Positions 1 through 6,746 of a stretch of DNA of 64,000 bases are shown in pieces (the stretch's first letter is position 1; every line of letters starts with the position of its first letter). Location: contig CANSHD010000001.1 of the NCBI GenBank assembly GCA_947646585.1, forward strand, positions 625,210 to 689,209. The letters are read 5' to 3'. Position numbers and translations under genes: made by a program. The notes beneath the pieces are model-generated. The model was not told where the DNA came from. It made no database searches and worked only from the letters and a program-made list of their open reading frames with translations. The stretch comes from an uncultured Alphaproteobacteria bacterium. GTDB lineage: Bacteria > Pseudomonadota > Alphaproteobacteria > Rs-D84.

Positions 1-1
1 A

Positions 2-2506
2 AAAATAGGCGATATTTGGGAAGTTAGTTCGCCAGATATTATAATTGATTATTTGGGAGGGCATTTGACCGAAGATACTCTCAAGAGATATCTAAACGAA
101 ACTAAGAAGATTTTATCTGAAATAGATTTGCGCTATAATGAACGTGGTACGAGAAGTCTTCTGGCCTCTTATGATTTTAGCAGCGGGAAACATACATATT
201 ATTCAAGAAACCTAATTGATGGAATTGGAAATGGGTATGCGGCAATTGCCAACAAAGAGAATAAATTTGTAAATTTAAACGGTGTTGAATTCAGAATCCA
301 ACAAAATGTACAAGAACTCTTAGAAGATAAAAATTGGAAGAAGTGGGCTACTTTAAATCCTATAATGCCTCTATTTGCTGAAGCAGCAAAAGAGAAATAT
401 TTGGAATTGCTTGAAAATGTCGTTGCAAATACCCCCTCTTTAATAATAGACCTTTATGAGAAAGGCGAGGATATGGGGTTTATGGGGGAGTGTCTATATT
501 CTGGTATTTTATGGGGGCTTGAGAATCTTGCCTGGTTTGAACCATTTTTTATGCGGGTTATCAATATATTGGTAAAGATGGAAAAAATTAGAAGAGAAGA
601 TTTACGATACGGAAATTCTCCAATAGATACTTTAAATCGCATTTTCTGTACGTGGCTTCCAAATACTTTGGTTGATTTAAATAAACGGCAATTATGCATA
701 TCAAATATATTGAGAACAAATAAAAACTCGGATGTTTTATTTAACTTTTTATATAATTTACTGCCAACAGAACATATGACGTGTCAGCCTACCCATAGGC
801 CACATTTTATTGAATTGCACGCCACGGAACGCGTTTCTCGTCTAGCTATAGGTAAGTTTAATAATTTTATATACACAGAAATTATTAATATGATAGGATG
901 CGATAAAGATAAATGGGATAAGGTAATTCGTTATATAACATATATGAATCCAGAAAGATTCGATATGTTTATAAATACATTAAATTCTATTGATTGGTTG
1001 AATGCAGATGCCGAATTAAAAAACTCTGTATATCAGAATTTAGAGCATTGGGTGGATTCTGCTCATCGCTGGAGTGATGAAAACGCACAGAATTGGGGCG
1101 CAGCTGAAAAAATAGCCAGAATAAATGATATATTGACTGAACTCATGCCAACTAATCCTATAGATAAGAATATACGTATCTTTTCTAAGTTTTCCGTTTG
1201 GAATTATAGAGAGCACTCGGGAAGCCCCAGTCCCAGATTGCAACAAGCCATTCAAGAAATAATTAGTTCTAGCGGTCTGCAGGGATTGATTGACTTTGCC
1301 AAGCAGATTGATGCTGTTGACGTTCTTGGAGAAGAGTTAGCATTATCTAATATATCGATGGCTGATGTTGTGTGGCTTTTAAATTCTTCCGATAGAAAAG
1401 ACCCAAAAGTACAAAGATTTTTATCTGTATTGTTTGCGGTTATCATAAATATTAGAGGGCTGAGTTTAGTCGGTGAGATTTTTAGTGATGATTGGGAATT
1501 TGAATATAAGCAGGCTTTGATATGTACTGTAAAAGGTAATGAAGCATATTGGGAATGGGTGGAGAAAAAAGGATTTTCTGAATTGTACTGGAAAAACACA
1601 GGTGCAATTTGGCCAAATACTGATAAAGAATATGATATTGCAATTGACAAGTTAAAGGAATTTAGGAAGTTTCCTGAATTAGCAACTTTACTTGCCATGC
1701 AAAATCGTAGACAAAGCAGGGTTAGAACCGAAGATATTGTAGATTTGCTGTTTGGTATAGCAGAGTCTTCAAAAGAACAACTTAATAATATGGACTGGTA
1801 TCATATACAGGAGTTATTTAAAATTTTACATAAACGTTCCGACATAGATGAAAAAATTATGTTTAATTTAGAAATTAATTATTTTGAATTATTTGATGGT
1901 TCAAATGAATTAGAGCCGGTATATATCTATAAGCAACTAAAGGCAAATCCAGAGCTGTTCATAGAGGTAATTTCTTTAATGTTTGCTAAAAAGGAAGAAT
2001 CTAAAGAAAAAAGTGAAGAAGAACAAAACAGGTTAAAAAATGCTATAAAAATAGCTCAGAAAATGTATTTTAAATTAGAAAAAGATTATATATTTAATGA
2101 TAAATCCGAACTGCACAACTGGGTAAAACGCGCTATGGAGTTATTAGATAAATTAGAAGATAAGGAATTAAGTAGTACAGGAATGAGACAAATTGGCGCT
2201 ATGTTAGCTAATTGTCCGACTGACCCTAATGACGATATTTGGCCTATTGGCTATGTCAGGGAGCTGCTAGAAGAAGTGTGTAATCGTGATATAATAGAGG
2301 GTATAGTTAGGGGAAAATATAATTCCTGTGGTTTCCATTCTGTTGACCGTACGAATCCGGGGGGATATTGGGAAGAGAAAGCTATAAAATTTAGAGCAGA
2401 TGCCGCCTCTATAAGATTTCAATATCCCAAAACAGCAGAAATATTGGATTGTTTGGCCAAAGATTTTGAAATAAATGCTAAACGAGCCATAACGGATATT
2501 ATGTAA
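2..2506 (+). CDS. C-terminal part of a very large helical protein (5' end outside window)
   Basis: The reading frame is open from the left edge of the window, so the gene begins upstream; the TTG at 53 is only the first start-like codon and is unlikely to be the real start. About 830 residues are visible: Trp-rich, mostly helical, with no membrane segment or signal peptide. Segments such as NSPIDTLNRIFCTWLPNT (about residues 190-207 from the TTG) and the C-terminal GGYWEEKAIKFRADA region recall, from memory, the C-terminal repeats of roughly 1200-residue bacterial proteins that often carry an N-terminal P-loop/STAND-like NTPase. If so, this would be the sensor part of a defence-like protein, but the deciding N-terminus is not in the window. 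The gene is much more AT-rich than the core genes from 6.7 kb on, which suggests acquisition by transfer. It ends at a strong terminator. Confidence 0.6.
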   Translation, partial: KIGDIWEVSSPDIIIDYLGGHLTEDTLKRYLNETKKILSEIDLRYNERGTRSLLASYDFSSGKHTYYSRNLIDGIGNGYAAIANKENKFVNLNGVEFRIQQNVQELLEDKNWKKWATLNPIMPLFAEAAKEKYLELLENVVANTPSLIIDLYEKGEDMGFMGECLYSGILWGLENLAWFEPFFMRVINILVKMEKIRREDLRYGNSPIDTLNRIFCTWLPNTLVDLNKRQLCISNILRTNKNSDVLFNFLYNLLPTEHMTCQPTHRPHFIELHATERVSRLAIGKFNNFIYTEIINMIGCDKDKWDKVIRYITYMNPERFDMFINTLNSIDWLNADAELKNSVYQNLEHWVDSAHRWSDENAQNWGAAEKIARINDILTELMPTNPIDKNIRIFSKFSVWNYREHSGSPSPRLQQAIQEIISSSGLQGLIDFAKQIDAVDVLGEELALSNISMADVVWLLNSSDRKDPKVQRFLSVLFAVIINIRGLSLVGEIFSDDWEFEYKQALICTVKGNEAYWEWVEKKGFSELYWKNTGAIWPNTDKEYDIAIDKLKEFRKFPELATLLAMQNRRQSRVRTEDIVDLLFGIAESSKEQLNNMDWYHIQELFKILHKRSDIDEKIMFNLEINYFELFDGSNELEPVYIYKQLKANPELFIEVISLMFAKKEESKEKSEEEQNRLKNAIKIAQKMYFKLEKDYIFNDKSELHNWVKRAMELLDKLEDKELSSTGMRQIGAMLANCPTDPNDDIWPIGYVRELLEEVCNRDIIEGIVRGKYNSCGFHSVDRTNPGGYWEEKAIKFRADAASIRFQYPKTAEILDCLAKDFEINAKRAITDIM

Positions 2507-2536
2507 TTGTGATTTATATTGCACATGCAATAAATG

Positions 2537-2567
2537 ACAAAGTGGGGATTTCCCCACTTTTTGTCTT
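2537..2567. terminator. Bidirectional Rho-independent terminator
   Basis: AAAGTGGGGATTTCCCCACTTT is a perfect stem with A- and T-runs on both sides. It lies between the convergent genes ending at 2506 (+) and 2567 (-) and can serve both. Confidence 0.85.
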
Positions 2568-2779
2568 TAATCTTCATCATCGGCCACATAATTGCCATAT
2601 CCATAGCGTTCAAGACCTTCTTCCTTATAAAATCTACGTTTTAATATTGATACCATAATCACAAACAGAAATAGGCAAGATAGCACTATTGCGATAAAAG
2701 CTATTATCCCCATTGTCTGCACAACTTCTGCTTGATGTTGCATCTTTTCCATTGCGCTTTGTAATAAATATTCGTTCAT
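2567..2779 (-). CDS. Small single-pass membrane protein
   Basis: 70 residues: a Gln/Met-rich N-terminus (1-20), one strong hydrophobic helix (about 22-46, GIIAFIAIVLSCLFLFVIMV), then a basic patch and an acidic tail ending VADDED. The start has a Shine-Dalgarno-like AAAAGGCGAG about 6 nt upstream. No family recognised. It is the last gene of a leftward set (barrel protein, lipoprotein, this gene), so a role at the envelope is possible but not shown. Confidence 0.6.
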   Translation of the reverse strand: MNEYLLQSAMEKMQHQAEVVQTMGIIAFIAIVLSCLFLFVIMVSILKRRFYKEEGLERYGYGNYVADDED

Positions 2780-2803
2780 TTGTTCTCGCCTTTTGATAAA
2801 AAA

Positions 2804-3220
2804 CTACATCGCGTCATATATTCCGGCAAGGCCGACATCCGGGATAACAGAATCAACCCTGATACCACCCGTACCAACGTATAGCTCCATAAATTTCCGC
2901 CTGCCTTTGGAAATAATTATTTCTGAGCCACCCCTTTGCCACGTTCCTCCGGTTGAGATAACATATTCACCCGGTTCTAGATTGGTGCAAAAATAAGAAC
3001 TATTTGGCAGTCTGCCAATATATTCATTATTTGCGTATATGTCATAGGACATTGCCGCACCAACAAAATTTGAAGCCCTGAACATGCATAACTGGCCGCC
3101 ACGTGGGTCAATAAAAGGCAATCTGCGTTCAATAACATCGGCCATTTCTGGGGTTAATTGTGATACAGTGCCACAACCAACCAGCGAAATAGACAAAATA
3201 ACAAGCAAAATTTTCGTCAT
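2804..3220 (-). CDS. DUF2846-like lipoprotein
   Basis: 138 residues with a lipoprotein signal: MTKILLVILSISLVGC, lipobox LVGC and Cys16 as the lipidated residue. The rest has the pattern of DUF2846-type small lipoproteins: a CMFRASN strand, YANNEYIGRLPNSSYF, then LEPGEYVIS, which looks like a small beta-sandwich. The Shine-Dalgarno AAGGGG stands before ATG 3220. It lies between an outer-membrane barrel gene and a small membrane protein gene on the same strand, which fits a periplasm-facing envelope role; the function of the family is unknown. Confidence 0.7.
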   Translation of the reverse strand: MTKILLVILSISLVGCGTVSQLTPEMADVIERRLPFIDPRGGQLCMFRASNFVGAAMSYDIYANNEYIGRLPNSSYFCTNLEPGEYVISTGGTWQRGGSEIIISKGRRKFMELYVGTGGIRVDSVIPDVGLAGIYDAM

Positions 3221-3235
3221 AAATATACCCCTTGG

Positions 3236-3976
3236 TTAAAACGTGTATTTAATGCCGACCATAAATTGGAAGTTATGCATTAAAAATGTATTATCTTTTA
3301 ATTCTGTATGACCCATGTAGGGAATGTCTATGTCATATTTTATAGTGGTCAGCAAAAGACGATACCTTGCTTCTGGTGTAAAAGAAATATTATCAGACAC
3401 TTTTATGTCAAGCCCAATGCCAATATTCGCGGCAAAGGCAATATCACCAGATTCCATATTTAGGTAATCGTATTCGTCCGAGTCTGAAAACGACATACTG
3501 GCCGCCCCAAGCCCGAGGATTAGGTCAAAATTGACAGTGTCGCCCATTTTAAAATATGGTATAAAGTTTATGACATAACCCGTATATCCGACATCTGCAT
3601 GCAGTTTTGAATCCCAGTCATCATTAAATTTGACCTTTGAAGGAGATATATGTGCAACCTCAAACTCTATCCGCAAAGATGGGTCATAGTTCAAATCAAC
3701 ACCGACGGAGCCAGAAAATATGGGGCTACCTTTAGAAAAAGTAAAACCTGCATCGCTATTTTCATCTGTATATAGCCACCCGTACATTAAATTGTATCCG
3801 CCTTTTGCATTAATATAAAACCTTGTCGGCTTTTTAGCTTTGGTCGGTATGCGCGCCTGTGCGTATGTAGGCGTCCTATTTGCTTGATAATAATGGCCGC
3901 CCCCAGCAGTCGGCAGAACGGCAGCATTTGCCGAATAAGTTCCAAGAATCATTATGGGAATTATTGTTTTTTTCAT
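3236..3976 (-). CDS. Outer-membrane beta-barrel protein (opacity/porin-like)
   Basis: 246 residues starting at the ATG at 3976, which is preceded by AAAAAAGGTGGT. Signal peptide of about 18 residues (MKKTIIPIMILGTYSANA). Then alternating strands typical of an 8-10-stranded barrel (FYINAKGGYNLMYGW near the start, LRIEFEVAHI, GYVINFIPYFKM, LILGLGAASM, FTPEARYRLL) and a C-terminal strand ending IKYTF, the terminal Phe seen in BamA substrates. It resembles opacity/P44-type surface proteins. The gene sits behind a ~190-nt structured leader (see 3977-4170) in which the Shine-Dalgarno can be sequestered, so its translation is probably regulated. An upstream in-frame extension to 4156 runs through the leader and is rejected. 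Confidence 0.8.
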   Translation of the reverse strand: MKKTIIPIMILGTYSANAAVLPTAGGGHYYQANRTPTYAQARIPTKAKKPTRFYINAKGGYNLMYGWLYTDENSDAGFTFSKGSPIFSGSVGVDLNYDPSLRIEFEVAHISPSKVKFNDDWDSKLHADVGYTGYVINFIPYFKMGDTVNFDLILGLGAASMSFSDSDEYDYLNMESGDIAFAANIGIGLDIKVSDNISFTPEARYRLLLTTIKYDIDIPYMGHTELKDNTFLMHNFQFMVGIKYTF

Positions 3977-4170
3977 ATAACCACCTTTTTTATGCAAAAG
4001 ATGGCGCGGGGAGTTAAAGAAATCACGATAGAATGACCCCGCTGGCCTTTGGGCAAAGCCCTGTTGTATAGCCAACGGCTCCCCGCAGAAGCAGGGATAT
4101 GTTTTTGTGGTGCATATCCGGCACCATCTATCGCGAGGTTCTTTACGCCTCGGCATCTCTTTTGCGATGC
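3977..4170 (-). promoter_or_regulatory. Structured leader RNA of the barrel gene (type 1 switch-like element)
   Basis: On the minus strand the leader contains TATACAACAGG (near 4055), CCAAAGGC and GGTCATT (4032-4038), all also present in the leader at 33.1-33.3 kb. Pairings seen: CGATAGA (4127-4133) with TCTATCG (4026-4032), and a middle arm GCGGGGAG (4079-4086) that can pair either with CCCTGC just upstream of it or with CTCCCCGC (4006-4013). Directly after the 3' arm, GCCATC (4000-4005) can pair with GGTGGT (3980-3985), the Shine-Dalgarno of the barrel gene. The arms are thus mutually exclusive in a way that could expose or hide the ribosome site. The ligand is unknown; this is inference from sequence. 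Confidence 0.6.
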
Positions 4171-4176
4171 ACCTTT

Positions 4177-4205
4177 ATATTAACACCAATGGGCAGAAAA
4201 TCCAA
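4177..4205 (-). promoter_or_regulatory. Promoter of the barrel-gene leader
   Basis: Minus strand TTGGAT (4200-4205), 17-nt spacer, TAATAT (4177-4182). It predicts a start near 4170, at the 5' end of the structured leader. Confidence 0.6.
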
Positions 4206-4213
4206 CCGAATAT

Positions 4214-4384
4214 TTACAACGGGGGCTGTTCAACAATCTTTCCTACGTATTCAATTGTTTTTATATTGCCGTTGCGCATTTTATCAATCAGAGCAGCTGC
4301 AATTGCCTCTGTTTGGTTTTTGGGGTTAAAAGCATAAAAAGTTGTATTGTCCATGTTTAACAATTTAATCAATATTTCTCGCAT
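4214..4384 (-). CDS. Small hypothetical protein, overlapping the preceding gene
   Basis: 56 codons beginning MREILIKLLNMDN and ending GKIVEQPPL. The ATG at 4384 lies inside the 3' end of the 241-residue gene upstream (which ends at 4369) and in another frame, so translation is probably coupled. The composition is an ordinary soluble protein. No family recognised. The promoter of the barrel leader overlaps its last codons. Confidence 0.5.
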   Translation of the reverse strand: MREILIKLLNMDNTTFYAFNPKNQTEAIAAALIDKMRNGNIKTIEYVGKIVEQPPL

Positions 4385-5094
4385 ATTATGTCCTTGTAGT
4401 CTGAAAACATTATTTCCGCGGTTTCGCGAGATTGTGCCTTGGGGTTAAAGCCGTATTTGTTGCCAAGACTGGCTTTTTCTTGTTTAATTTCAAGCGCAGT
4501 TTCTGCAATTTTGATTTTTTCAGTTATCCCAAGCCATTTCATACATTTTTGTTCTATACGTTTTTCGCGATTTTGCTGATGAGCTAAGTCGCACTGCAGA
4601 CCGGTAAGCCGTCCCTGCCAGTGTTTTAACTTGTTTTTAGCACTCTGTAATGCCCGTTTCTGATTTGTTGGTTCCAGGGCAACTATCTGTTGTCCCAGTT
4701 TCACAATCATCTGTTTACAATCCGCTATCTGGCGTTCGTATAGGCTTTCTGTGCGGTAGATGCTTTGGATTTTAGTCCTGTAATGCTCCAGCAGTTCTTC
4801 CGCGCTTTTATGAGCCATAATACCGGTTGCACACATACGCATATCGTCTGCTTCATCATTTTGCCAACTTTGGCGCGATTTGCAGTTTGTGGTCGCAATC
4901 AAAGCTAAATTTTGTTCATAGGGCTTCAGAGGGTCGTTTACAAAGAATTTTCCTTGTTCTTGGGTATATTCACGGCGTTTAGCGCGCTCGTTTTCTAGAT
5001 TCTGCTTCAGCACACTTGGTGCGAAGCTGTGGTTAGGCATTATGGCCATACTGGCTGAATATTCTATCCAAAGTTCATAATCCTGCTGTTTCAT
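4369..5094 (-). CDS. Hypothetical coiled-coil protein
   Basis: 241 residues, no signal peptide or membrane segment. Residues about 95-205 are charged and Gln/Lys-rich with long helices (EELLEHYRTKIQSIYRTESL, then KQMIVKLGQQIVAL), predicted to form coiled coils. The Shine-Dalgarno GGAG precedes ATG 5094. It overlaps the small gene 4214-4384 downstream and belongs to the AT-rich island. No function assigned; a phage- or plasmid-derived protein is possible. Confidence 0.5.
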   Translation of the reverse strand: MKQQDYELWIEYSASMAIMPNHSFAPSVLKQNLENERAKRREYTQEQGKFFVNDPLKPYEQNLALIATTNCKSRQSWQNDEADDMRMCATGIMAHKSAEELLEHYRTKIQSIYRTESLYERQIADCKQMIVKLGQQIVALEPTNQKRALQSAKNKLKHWQGRLTGLQCDLAHQQNREKRIEQKCMKWLGITEKIKIAETALEIKQEKASLGNKYGFNPKAQSRETAEIMFSDYKDIICEKY

Positions 5095-5252
5095 CGTTGC
5101 TATCTCCGGAAACTCTTCCCGCGTGGGGGCGAGGGTTGATGTTGAAAAATTTATTAAAATTGCTCCCGCGGGTTGGATTTATAGATATGTGTTTGACAGG
5201 GTCGCAAAAGCGGCTTTAGTCGGTTGTGCTTGTAATACGTTCTTTAAAGCGG

Positions 5253-5504
5253 TTAAATTGTTTGCCGGACTTTCTTTAATTTATCATAAATCGCCTGTTC
5301 TATAGCATGACTTGTTTTGCGGTTTATCGGATAAAATACATCAAAACCTTCCTTTTTTGGAAATGTCAATCTATAGCCACCGCTTAATCTGGTATAAACA
5401 CCAATTGACCCAAGATATAGCGAGTTATTCAATACAATGCTTGCAAAGCCCACTAGACCATCATTTGGACGCACAAACTGAATCTTTACTTCTGAAATTG
5501 TCAT
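5253..5504 (-). CDS. SpoVG-family protein
   Basis: 83 residues matching the SpoVG fold: EVKIQFVRPNDGLVGFASIV, then a short LGSIGVYTRLSGGYRLTFPK, then a YPINRKTSHAIEQAIYDKL helix at the C-terminus, which corresponds to HPIN...R..I...V in SpoVG. SpoVG proteins bind nucleic acids and act as regulators in Firmicutes; outside them they are often found on phages and plasmids. Its ATG (5502-5504) overlaps the TGA of the 50-residue gene upstream (ATGA), so the two are translationally coupled. Confidence 0.75.
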   Translation of the reverse strand: MTISEVKIQFVRPNDGLVGFASIVLNNSLYLGSIGVYTRLSGGYRLTFPKKEGFDVFYPINRKTSHAIEQAIYDKLKKVRQTI

Positions 5505-5653
5505 TTTTTTACTCCGTTTTGTTGTTTATAAACATCGCTTAATATCTTGAAAAAAGAAACGAGCCGCCCCTCCGCTTCCGATGCTTCGCTATCGGAAATC
5601 GGTTCTGAGTACAGCCCTTTAATCTTTAAAGATAACAGCGTTTGTTCTGCCAT
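5501..5653 (-). CDS. 50-residue protein coupled to SpoVG-like gene
   Basis: Frame MAEQTLLSLKIKGLYSEPIS..., ending in KQQNGVKK and a TGA that overlaps the SpoVG ATG by 4 nt. Acidic, no membrane segment, no family recognised. The start lies inside the inverted repeat GTTCTG-N7-CAGAAC (about 5644-5662), which may be an operator or a hairpin over the start. Supported by the overlap and AT-rich codon use like its neighbours rather than by homology. Confidence 0.45.
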   Translation of the reverse strand: MAEQTLLSLKIKGLYSEPISDSEASEAEGRLVSFFKILSDVYKQQNGVKK

Positions 5654-5701
5654 AAACAGAACATAACGCAGTAATTTATAATTTTATGTGGTTCGCTAGC
5701 A

Positions 5702-6490
5702 TCAATTTTTTATTGTAAGAATTGTATCATTTTTAAGCCAACGATATATCGTATTAAGTTCTCCATCTTTTTTTAAAGGTGTGTCCCAGTCTGTAGGGTT
5801 ATAGTAATCCCTCAAAATTATATCAGCTAACTGACGTTTGCTGCGTACTTGTTGTTTGCTGCAAATTTCATGCGCTTTGTCCAAAACCCATTTTTGTATA
5901 GTCGCTCTCTTTTTTGCGGTGCTGTGTCCGCTTTGGGCGCGTTCTTGTGTATTGATTTGTGCTAAACATGATTCAAACTCTACATACATGTCATTCCAAG
6001 CGTTTTTTATTTGGTTTATGCGTTTGGCTCTTTGATTCCGAGTGGCATCGGGGTTGTTATTCAACCAAGTTAGAAAGGCAGAGCATTTGTTTAACATATC
6101 ATAAAGTGCCCCAGTCGCGCCGATAGTCCACCATTCGCGATACGTTAACCTTCTAATAGCGGCTCTTTTTCTCCCTTCTGGCTTATCTTTAAATATTAAA
6201 GAGCCATCAGGATTGTTTTTCATTTTACGAATATCAAACTTTTTGTCCCGGTTTTGGTTTAAATGTTCAGCCAATACATCTAGTTTAGAACTGCGTATTT
6301 TTACAAGTTTTTTATATCGTTCAACCGCTAGGTTGGTAAGAGGGAATATTCTGTCGTCAAATAAGGAATAATTCTCCAATACAGAATTTCCCGTTTTGGG
6401 CAGTGGTTGATAGTTATTCAGCAATTCCAAAGCCTTTTTTGTGGCATTTAGCCGCAACTCTACAAAAATACGTTTTTTCTTTTTTGTCAT
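5702..6490 (-). CDS. Hypothetical basic protein, first gene of the SpoVG operon
   Basis: 262 residues, Lys/Arg-rich throughout, starting MTKKKKRIFVELRLNATKKA. The C-terminal 50 residues (SKRQLADIILRDYYNPTDWD, then LNTIYRWLKND) have a helix-turn-helix-like look, so nucleic-acid binding is possible. No signal peptide. The gene is followed leftward by the 50-residue and SpoVG-like genes, a mobile-element-like set. Function not assigned. Confidence 0.5.
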   Translation of the reverse strand: MTKKKKRIFVELRLNATKKALELLNNYQPLPKTGNSVLENYSLFDDRIFPLTNLAVERYKKLVKIRSSKLDVLAEHLNQNRDKKFDIRKMKNNPDGSLIFKDKPEGRKRAAIRRLTYREWWTIGATGALYDMLNKCSAFLTWLNNNPDATRNQRAKRINQIKNAWNDMYVEFESCLAQINTQERAQSGHSTAKKRATIQKWVLDKAHEICSKQQVRSKRQLADIILRDYYNPTDWDTPLKKDGELNTIYRWLKNDTILTIKN

Positions 6491-6654
6491 TTCATTACAC
6501 CTTATTTTTAGCTTATATTCTTATGCTATGGCAGTTTTGGGGCAAATACAACTTTTCTGGTATATTGCCTATATTTTTTATTATCGGGGCTAAACCTATA
6601 ATATCTTTGTAATACGTAGTTCGAAATTCGTTTGCTATCGTCAACCAAGAATTC

Positions 6655-6683
6655 AACCCGTCATTGGCGGGTTTTATTTTTTA
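6655..6683. terminator. Rho-independent terminator between island and core
   Basis: AACCCG-TCATTGG-CGGGTT followed by TTATTTTTT. It separates the AT-rich left segment from the GC-richer P-type ATPase gene. No + strand gene precedes it, so it may end a lost transcript. The surrounding 6491-6746 region shows no other gene. Confidence 0.55.
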
Positions 6684-6746
6684 CTATCCTTGTTTATATT
6701 CTTTGTGCCAATATAGGCATGCATATATAAATACAGGACAGGAAAA

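Noticed and set aside
3976..4156. 60-residue N-terminal extension of the barrel protein
   Set aside because: It would cover the structured leader, lacks a ribosome site, and puts the clear signal peptide in the middle of the protein.
5123..5305. 60-residue + strand frame between two minus-strand genes
   Set aside because: It overlaps the SpoVG-like gene on the other strand, has no Shine-Dalgarno, and its sequence resembles no family; kept as intergenic.
5644..5662. GTTCTG-N7-CAGAAC as a LexA box
   Set aside because: Alphaproteobacterial LexA boxes are GTTC-N7-GTTC direct repeats and E. coli boxes CTGT-N8-ACAG; the spacing fits neither.
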